From positions 420,001-484,000 of the forward strand of contig JAKOGI010000416.1 in NCBI GenBank assembly GCA_029747015.1: 64,000 nt of DNA. Direction: 5' to 3'. The position numbers and the translations under genes are program-made. Position 1 is the stretch's first letter; each line of letters starts with the position of its first letter. This document shows, piece by piece, positions 56,979 to 64,000 of the stretch. Source of the DNA: Carnegiea gigantea (Eukaryota > Streptophyta > Magnoliopsida > Caryophyllales > Cactaceae). The notes under the pieces were generated by a model. It was not told where the DNA came from. It ran no database searches and saw only the letters and a program-made list of their open reading frames with translations.

Positions 56979-59900
56979 ATGGATGTATTTAAGGATAAGA
57001 GTTGGGTGAAGTTCAGGTGATTAAATGATGAATATAAGAAATATTTAAATGCATTCCTTGATCATGCATTTGCAACTTCTACTGATAATAATAAGATTCC
57101 ATGCCTGAGTTCAATTTGTGCTAACTGCTTTTACCACAAGAGAGAAACTGTAAGAGGTCACCTCATCATGAAGGCGATCGATGCTGATTATCATAAATGT
57201 ATTTAGATTTTCCATGGTGAGCTAACAAGGAGTAATGATGATGTTGACGATGATATGGTAGATGATGCATTTAACAATGAAAATTATGGATTGTTTGACA
57301 ATGACATGCATGATGTGATAGGAGATGATTTTGATTGTCTTGAATCTAATGAGGGTTCATTAGGAATTAATGAAGAGGCAAAGACCTTCTTTAAGTTAAT
57401 TGAAGATGCAGGTCAACCTCTTTATCCTGGTTGTGAAGAGATTAGTAAACTCTCATTTATTGTTGAAATGTATCATCTTAAATGTTTTTATAGGGTGACT
57501 AATAGGGCATTAGATGCTTTTGTCAAACTTTTTGAAAGAGCTCTTCCTAAAGATTGAACATTGCCTAAGTCTTTTAAGAAAATGCAAAGTATTATTAAGT
57601 AATTTGGGAGTGGCTATAAAAGATCGATGCTTGTACGAATGACTGCATTCTTTTTTGGATAGGTAAGGCTAAATTAAATAGGTTCCCTGAGTGCGATGCC
57701 CTAAGGTATAAGACGACAAATGATGGAGCAATTATGAGATGAGCTTATGGTGATCCAATTCCAGTAGAGGTTTCGTGCCACTTTCCATTGATACCTAGAC
57801 TCAAGAGACTCTTTACATTATCTAGGACAGCTCCCTTAATGAGAAGGCATGTATGAGGAACGCAAATAGGATGGCAAATTAAGACATCCAACTGATGCTC
57901 ATGCATGGAAAGATTTTGATAATAAGTACTCAAATTTTACTCATGATGCACGAAATATTAGACTTTGCTTGTCAAGCGATGGGTTCAATCCATTTGGGAA
58001 TATGAGTACTCAATACTGTATCGGGCCAGTTATACCAATGATGTATAATTTACCTCTATGATTGTGGATGAAGCAACCCTATGTCTTTCTTTCATTGCTT
58101 ATGCTAGGTCTAAAGGCACCGGGAAATGATACTGATGTCTTTTTAGAGCCTTTAGCGGATGAGCTAAAGGAATTGTGGGAGGCAGGTGTGCAAACCTATG
58201 ATGCCTTCAAAAATGAGACCTTTGATGTGCACGGAGCCTTAATTTGTACAACTAGTGACTTTCCTGCATATGGTAATTTGTCAAGCTGGAAAACTAAAGA
58301 GAAGTATGCTTACCCTTATTGCAATATTGACACTTGCTGCCTTTATTTGAAAGGAAGTAGAAAAATATATTACATATGTCATCATCGCTTCTTACCAGAT
58401 GATCATAAATATCGTCGTAGTAGAAAGCATTCAACGGAGAAATAGAAATGACACCTCCTCCTAAACTACTATCTGGGGATCAATTGCTAGATCAGATAAA
58501 GGAGCTAAACATCATTTTTAGAAAGCATCCTGACACTGAGTAAAAAAATAAAAGAAAGGGAGATGATGTGATACCTTGGAAAAAAGAGAGCATTTTTTTC
58601 AGCTCCCATATTGGAAGCATCTTGTAGTCCGTCACTACCTTGATGTTATGCATGTGGAAAAAAATATTTCAGAGAACATACTTGCAACACTTTTAGGCAT
58701 TGAGGGCAAGACAAAAGATATTCTGCAGTCACGCCTTGACTTGAAAGAGTTAAATATAAGACATAGTCTTCATCCTGTGGAAGATGATGGTAAGACTCAC
58801 ATACCCCTGACATGCTTTACATTGAGCAAAAAGGAGAAAGATGAGTGTATTAGCATACTAGCCTCTGTGAAAGTGCCAGATGGTTATGCATCAAATATCA
58901 GGAGGCGCATTGTGGATGAAAAAATCTATGGCTTCAAAGGCCATGACCATCATATTATTAAGCAGCACTTATTGTCACTTCTTGCGAGGAAAATGCAAAA
59001 CAAGAACATCGGTGTTGTTTTGATTGAGTTGAGTACATTCTTTAAGGAGTTATGTTCTAAAACTGCTATCCTAAAGGACTTTGAAAATTTGCAAGATCAT
59101 CTTGTTCTTATACTTTATTGTCTAGAAGGCACTTTTTTGCCTACCTTTTTCTACATAATGGTTTACTTAATTGTCCATTTGCTTTATCAAGCAAGAGTTG
59201 GGGGTCTAGTTATGTATCATTGGATGTATCCTGTAGAAAGTCGTCTCTAGCCGTATATATATATTGCAAAACATAAACAGAGCTTCTGGTAGGTCAAATT
59301 GCATTAATTTGATAATCGTAGGGATTTGGGAAGCATAAATTTTCTATTCGTAATAAAAGTCATCTAGAGGGGTCAATTGCGAAAGCACACGCAGCGGAGG
59401 GATGTATGGCATTTTGCGCTAGATATTTGTAAGGCACTGAGATAAGGGAGAATAGACCAGCAGGGAACCAAGACAATGGCGATGAAGCATATAGGGGTCT
59501 ATCTATATTCTCCCCAAACTAGCATGCATTATCCAAAATGAAAGACTTTCATGCTGATTATTCTGTAACAGATCAAGTGCATAGTTATGTGCTATTTAAT
59601 TATGATGAAGTTCAAGTGTATGCACAGTAAGTACACTTTAACTTTGGCGCTTATTATCACTTACCTCTTAAAATACATTACTTTACATGTTCTATTTTGG
59701 TGTTACCCTTTCAGAAAGCATTGTGAGATTATTAGAAATGAACACCAAAATACCAATGCGAACATTTATGAGATTCATAAAATAAGGTTTCAGCATTGGT
59801 TTGAATGGAATGTAAATGTCTTACAAAATGTAATATGTAATATGTATATGTATGTATTAAAAATCTGACTACTAAAACCATATAATTCTCAAGTTTCTAG

Positions 59901-60533
59901 ACATCTTCATGTGGATCGTACTATTATAGATGATCTGAGAAATTTAGCTAGTAAACCAGATTGTTGGATAAAAAGAATGAGTAGGATCATTTGTAATGGG
60001 TACAGGTGGCATGTTAAAAAGATTAATACAAGGAGTATGACTCAAAATTCTGGTGTTCTTATGAATTCAATCACAGACGCAGGAGACATGGCTTGCTGTG
60101 GCATTCTTACTAAGATAATTCAGTTGATTTGTACTCAAGGAAGAAGTGTTCTGTTATTTCAATGTGATTGGGTGGATCCAATTCATGGTGTTAAACGAGA
60201 TGAGTATGGATTTACCCTTGTTAATTGAAGAGCACATCGAAGAATAAGTGAGCCTTTTGTCCTCGCATCTCAAGCAGTGCAAGTGTTCTATGTTCCAAAT
60301 TCTAAAGAGAGACATTGGCATGTAGTAATTGTTACTAAACCAAGGGATCTGTTTGAAATGAGAGATGAAAGTGTTCCAGAGGTGGATCTCTTTGAAGCAC
60401 ATAACTCAACTGCGGTATATGGAGATGACATTCGTGATGTTAGAGATGACATACCTGGAGTCAGATTCGATGAATCTTTTGCTAATGCAGATGGAGAAGA
60501 CAATGATGTTGAGGTGGCAAATTAAGATCATAG
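56979..60533 (+). pseudogene. CACTA TNP2-type transposase gene, degenerate
   Basis: Domains appear in the canonical order. 56979-57230 is the transposase-associated N-terminal domain (SWVKFR, CLSSICANCFYHKRETVRGHL, IFHGE). 57880-58445 is the TNP2 core (KLRHPTDAHAWKDFDNKY, LSSDGFNPFGNMST, GLKAPGNDTDVFLEPLAD, DFPAYGNLSSWKTKEKY). 58576-59420 is the following DUF4218-like part (LPYWKHLVVRHYLDVMHVEK, VKVPDGYASNIRRRI, ELSTFFKELCSK). 59911-60530 is a DUF4216-like domain (RITQNSGVL-type, FQCDWVDPIHGVKRDEYGF, VFYVPNSKERHWHVV). At least eight stops and two frame changes break it. Introns are possible between blocks, for example 59600-59720. A solo LTR splits its last codons. Confidence 0.85.
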
Positions 60534-62031
60534 TGTTAGCGGAAAAACAGAGTTTTAATATTTATAAACCCCAAGTACAAGGTGTATCGTTGAGTACTTG
60601 GGGTGTCGTCCGCAGAGAGTTGTGTTTCCAACTACCGGGGCTAACTAAAGTGTCTCAAGCTAGGCAAAATCGAAGGGGGTAGAGGGTAAACTAAATTACG
60701 CTAACAAACATAGAAAAAGAAACTTGGAGTTGTGATTTGCTCAATGGATGAACCAACTAATCGAGACGAGTCCTAACCTACCCAAACTACGTTACGAACT
60801 AGAGATGGTCGGCTGCACCATCGAAGAACACCCAAGCCCTCTCTCAAGGGTCATGAGCTAGTCTAATTAGCTTAACCACCTATTTTCATAGGTTAGCCCA
60901 ATTGGACCACAAGATTAGCAACCCCCGGACCTAACTCGATTTGGATACTATTTTCATGTCCCAAACTTGGCCATTCCCTCTCCTACACTAGTTAATCGAC
61001 CTCACCTCTCAGCATAAGTCAGTCGCTCAAAAATATGGATGAAAGCTCTCTCAAGCATTTCATCAAACACTTAGCGGGCATGAGAGAAAACTCTAAGTTT
61101 TAGACATAGATTGGGTATGGTTAGGCCTAATACAAGGCTAATTAGCCATCAAGAGACTAATCGCAATCCAAGCCAACACAATCTACCAACTAAACATCAC
61201 AAACACATGAAAACCTAAACTAACAAACAAGGACATGAACTTGAACAAGAGAACAAAGAGAATGAAATAAATCAAATCTAAACAACCAAATAAACATGAA
61301 TTAACAACAAAAACCAAACATTGAAACTAAACAAACAAATACAAGAATTAAACTAACAAAACATAAACAAGAACAACACATGAAATAAAGAGAGAAAGGG
61401 AAAGAAAACTTAGTCTTGAATTGACAGAAGGAACTTGAAATCCAAAGGTTGAATCCAAGATTACAATCTTCAATCCTAAGCTAATCCTCCTATTGAGGTT
61501 TTATTTGCTAAAACCTAACCTAAACTACTCTAGAAATCGCTAGAGAGAAGCCCCAAGCAAAGCCCCCGTGCGACCTCCCGTAAAACTGGCCGAAAAGGCC
61601 TTTTATCGCGGAAGCAGGCCCCAATGCACAGCCGTGCAAAGACGCACATCCGGCCATGTGCCACCATGCACGGTTAGACGCACGGCCGTGCGCCTGGCCG
61701 CGCTGGCCGTGCGTGGCTTCGGCCACCGGTGCACGGCCGTGCCTTTCTACAGGTTGGCCATGCACTGTTCGTCTCTACTTTCCTTTGCCCCTGGGGCTTG
61801 TCGGACCTCTATTCCACCTCGAAATGCATCCCAAACGCCTCATTCCTTATTGAAATTGGTGAGTTTCTTGTCTCTTTGGCAAAACTCCTACAAAACAAGC
61901 AAACCAACCAAATAACTGCATTATGAACTGAAAGGGGCAAATTTGACCCTTTCTCCCTAAGATCTGATATGGAAACCATGAGAAAAGTGAGTCAAATAAG
62001 GGGTAGAAGGAGGTCCAATATCGGTGCAACA
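60534..62031 (+). repeat. Solo LTR inserted in the CACTA transposase gene
   Basis: The 1498-bp segment has ends TGTTAGCGG and GGTGCAACA and flanks CATAG (60529-60533) and CACAG (62032-62036), a 5-bp duplication with one mismatch. Removing it joins GTGGCAAATTAAGATCATAG to TGAAGGCGAGG in one frame. The interior begins with CCCCAAGTACAAGG and TACTTGGGGTGTCGTCC, a start typical of gypsy LTRs in plants. A strongly GC-rich patch at 61600-61760 holds repeated GCACGGCCGTGC palindromes. No partner LTR or internal region is present. Confidence 0.75.
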
Positions 62032-62036
62032 CACAG

Positions 62037-62064
62037 TGAAGGCGAGGAAGAAGATGAAACATGA
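62037..62064 (+). pseudogene. C-terminal end of the CACTA transposase frame
   Basis: After the solo LTR the frame gives an acidic tail (EGEEEDET) and a TGA at 62062-62064. It continues the acidic DGEDNDVEVAN stretch before the insertion, separated by one TAA. Confidence 0.6.
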
Positions 62065-62277
62065 TATAATTTCGACTCTTAAAAGTGTACTTTTTAGTTA
62101 CATATGTAGTTGTGATGCTACTAGACATTTTAATTATATGAAAAGGCATTTTCAATAATTTATATGTTTCAACATTGTTTGGTTATTTTTTCTTATCATG
62201 GGAGCATTTGTGATATCATTGTGATATTGACACTTTTATATAATTAAACAAATACTAATTGGACTTACATTAGGTTT

Positions 62278-63920
62278 TCCATGGCTTCTTAAGGAAAACT
62301 CACGGGTAAGAAGAAGATGATTCGAAGAAGTCGACTAACGGTAGGTTATATATGTATAAACAGATACTTGTGCATATTAATTGAATTTAGATTTTTTATT
62401 TTAACAAATTCTATATTTATCTTGATGTAGAGCTTTCTAACTTCAAGTGGGAAGAACCTTAATTATAATGTGAGAAGGAGTCCCAGGTTGAAGCAAACAA
62501 TTCTATCCACTACTTCAGATCTTGGCCCAACATTTCGGGGCTCATCTGTTTGTCGCTTTTTATTTTCTGAGAAAACTACCTCTGATTAGTCTCAAGCTAG
62601 TAAGTTCACAATGATAAAAACCTTATTTATTAGTTAACTTCACTTAGTGTAGATGAGGGTATATGTTTTAGTAACAGTTAACACAATGCCTCCTTTTGTT
62701 TTAGGGGAAGGTTTCCAAGGACAACACATGGTTGCTGAGAACAATAATACTTCTCATGCTAGTACAATGCTTGCAAGAGGTATTAACGTAACATCTAAGC
62801 TAAGTAAGTGTACAAGATTGACACATGATCATTGGCTTACATAATTTACACGTATATATGGGTCATCTTTTTGTAATGTTTTCCAATGTCACGGAGCAAT
62901 CCAATGCAATCTCATTCCTCTTAAAATTGTGCAAGTGATGAAGTCCCTTCAAGTAAGCCTTAAACTTAAAGTGTATGAGTTACATAAATTCAATATTTAC
63001 TTTATTGTTCTCTTGCATGAAACCCATGACATAACCGGTGGAGATGAGCAAAAATTGACCATTTTTCCAGCTACTTTTAGCGCATCAAGTTGACCCTCCT
63101 GGAATGAACAAGCTCACCCTATCCTACGCTTACCTTGGTTTTAATAATGGAACTTATGTACTTTATTCATATTTAGTAGTTGTTTACATAAATTCAATAT
63201 TATCATAATGTATTCTAGTGTCACGGAGTAATCCAAGACAATCTCATTCCTCTCATAATCGTGTAGGTGAAGAAGCCCCTTTAAGTAAGCCTTAAAATTA
63301 AAGTGTATGCTTACATAAATTCAATATTTACTTTATTATTCTCTTGCATTAAACCCATGATCAAATGCTTTAATTGCACCAGTAGAAAGCAATACGCCAT
63401 TGCATGAGGACCCTCAATGTCATACAAAAAGATGTTCAACTGGTACGTTGTTAAAGAAGTGTTAGGTTTTCTTTTGTCTGTACATTGTTTTCAATTTTAA
63501 CTTTTTTTTGGTTCTGACTACTCTAAGGGGTACCGCATAGCCCAAGGCACATTATTGGACAATCTAATCAATCTAATGTTACACCATTAGATTCTTTAGA
63601 GAGGAATTTTGAAAAAAATCAGAAGATTTCATCATCAGAAAATGAAGATATTTACAATTCTACAAGTAGAAGGCGAATGCAAGCAACAAAGCAAAAGAAT
63701 GAAAAGGGTCGTAGGTTTAACAAGACACAGATGTTAAAGGTACCCTATATTTATGGATGTCAATGACGAACTCCAACCAATTAGTAATTCTGCAAAACAA
63801 ATATCTTCCTTAATTGGTTGTCTTGCAAGAGATCCTCGAAGATTGCTGCTTGATTGTTTTGATGGGAGGAAAATGAAACAAGAGAAGAAAGATGTGCTGT
63901 AGCAAGAAGCAAAGGTATGC
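62278..63920 (+). pseudogene. Possible second CACTA gene (TNPA-like), fragments
   Basis: Short basic open blocks look like exons: 62278-62340 (Lys/Arg-rich), 62430-62590 (NYNVRRSPRLKQTI), 62700-62800, about 63590-63740 (YNSTSRRRMQATKQKNEKGR, ending before GTACCC, a possible donor) and 63770-63900 (PRRLLLDCFDGRKMKQEKK). CACTA elements carry a second gene for a DNA-binding protein in this position. I cannot match a domain, so the assignment rests on location and composition. Confidence 0.3.
62887..63361 (+). repeat. Diverged tandem duplication with 332-bp offset
   Basis: About 140 bp starting TGTCACGGAG at 62887 recurs at 63219, with shared CAATCTCATTCCTCT, AAGTAAGCCTTAAA and CAATATTTACTTTATT. 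The copies differ at many positions. It lies in a presumed intron of the CACTA element. Confidence 0.85.
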
Positions 63921-64000
63921 GCACATAGTAGTTTATCATTGCATCCATATATACATGTATACAAATAATGGTCTTTTTTTCTTAACCCATCTTTTTTGTT

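Larger units (their letters stand above)
54387..64000 (+). mobile_element. CACTA (En/Spm-type) transposon, left part
   Basis: The left end CACTGCAAAAAAAGTAGC corresponds to the CACTA-type terminal repeat, with A changed to G at position 5. Subterminal DNA to about 54660 has repeated words of the TTGTTGGTATTA and ACCAACAGA type in both orientations. A TNP2-type transposase gene follows on the plus strand (56979-60533, resuming 62037-62064) and further exon-like sequence runs to the window edge. No matching right end is visible, so the element extends beyond 64000. It is inserted in Athila RT. Confidence 0.8.

Noticed and set aside
61520..61926. Several overlapping open frames on both strands in GC-rich DNA
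   Set aside because: They lie inside a solo LTR and arise because stop codons are rare in the GC-rich palindromic patch; no domain is visible.

Overview
The window is nuclear DNA of a flowering plant, probably a dicot with a large, transposon-rich genome. It holds plant lineages of LTR retrotransposons (Sirevirus-type Ty1/copia, a second Ty1/copia, Athila-like and Tat-like Ty3/gypsy), an L1-type LINE, a CACTA transposon with a TNP2-type transposase, hAT-like and PIF/Harbinger-like inverted-repeat elements, and a tRNA-derived SINE of the Au type. I see no ordinary cellular gene, rRNA gene, functional tRNA gene or CRISPR array. Every coding stretch I recognise belongs to a transposable element and almost all carry stops, frameshifts or deletions. 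The mixture suggests old, repeatedly hit intergenic or pericentromeric DNA.

Layout. 1-11508: minus-strand Sirevirus DNA in tandem. A nearly whole element (5' LTR 10051-11508, gag-pol, an extra ORF after pol, 3' LTR 1130-2591) shares its 3' LTR with a second copy whose primer-binding site and gag run off the left edge. 11509-22829: a plus-strand LINE split by a Sirevirus-like solo LTR (12025-13494), a gypsy-type solo LTR (14797-15428) and a Ty1/copia element (16588-21870); the Sirevirus tandem itself sits in the LINE endonuclease. 22830-31600: two diverged 1.6-2.1 kb direct repeats around about 5 kb that contains an Au SINE and a minus-strand gypsy gag relic; the right repeat carries a TTA-flanked 805-bp inverted-repeat element. 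31601-34319: AT-rich DNA with a trinucleotide microsatellite. 34320-40477: a plus-strand gypsy element with paired LTRs and gag but no pol (TR-GAG type). 40478-43287: unclassified, with the end of a decayed LTR. 43288-54386: a minus-strand Athila-like element (3' LTR, integrase, RNase H, RT) interrupted by a 5.5-kb non-autonomous LTR element (47735-53241). 54387-64000: the left part of a plus-strand CACTA element; an hAT-like MITE (53843-54381) straddles the Athila/CACTA boundary and a solo LTR (60534-62031) interrupts the CACTA transposase gene near its stop codon.

The insertions give a relative chronology by nesting. The LINE is older than the four insertions in it. The Athila-like element is older than the non-autonomous LTR element and the CACTA element in it. 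The CACTA element is older than the hAT-like MITE and the solo LTR. Target-site duplications support most boundaries: perfect CATAC, ACATC, GCCCACAC, TTA and a 17-bp SINE duplication, plus three one-mismatch 5-bp pairs. The most interesting items are the shared-LTR Sirevirus tandem, the extra Sirevirus ORF, the gag-only element with a 39-codon tandem repeat, and the non-autonomous Athila relative that encodes an unrecognised protein of about 290 residues.
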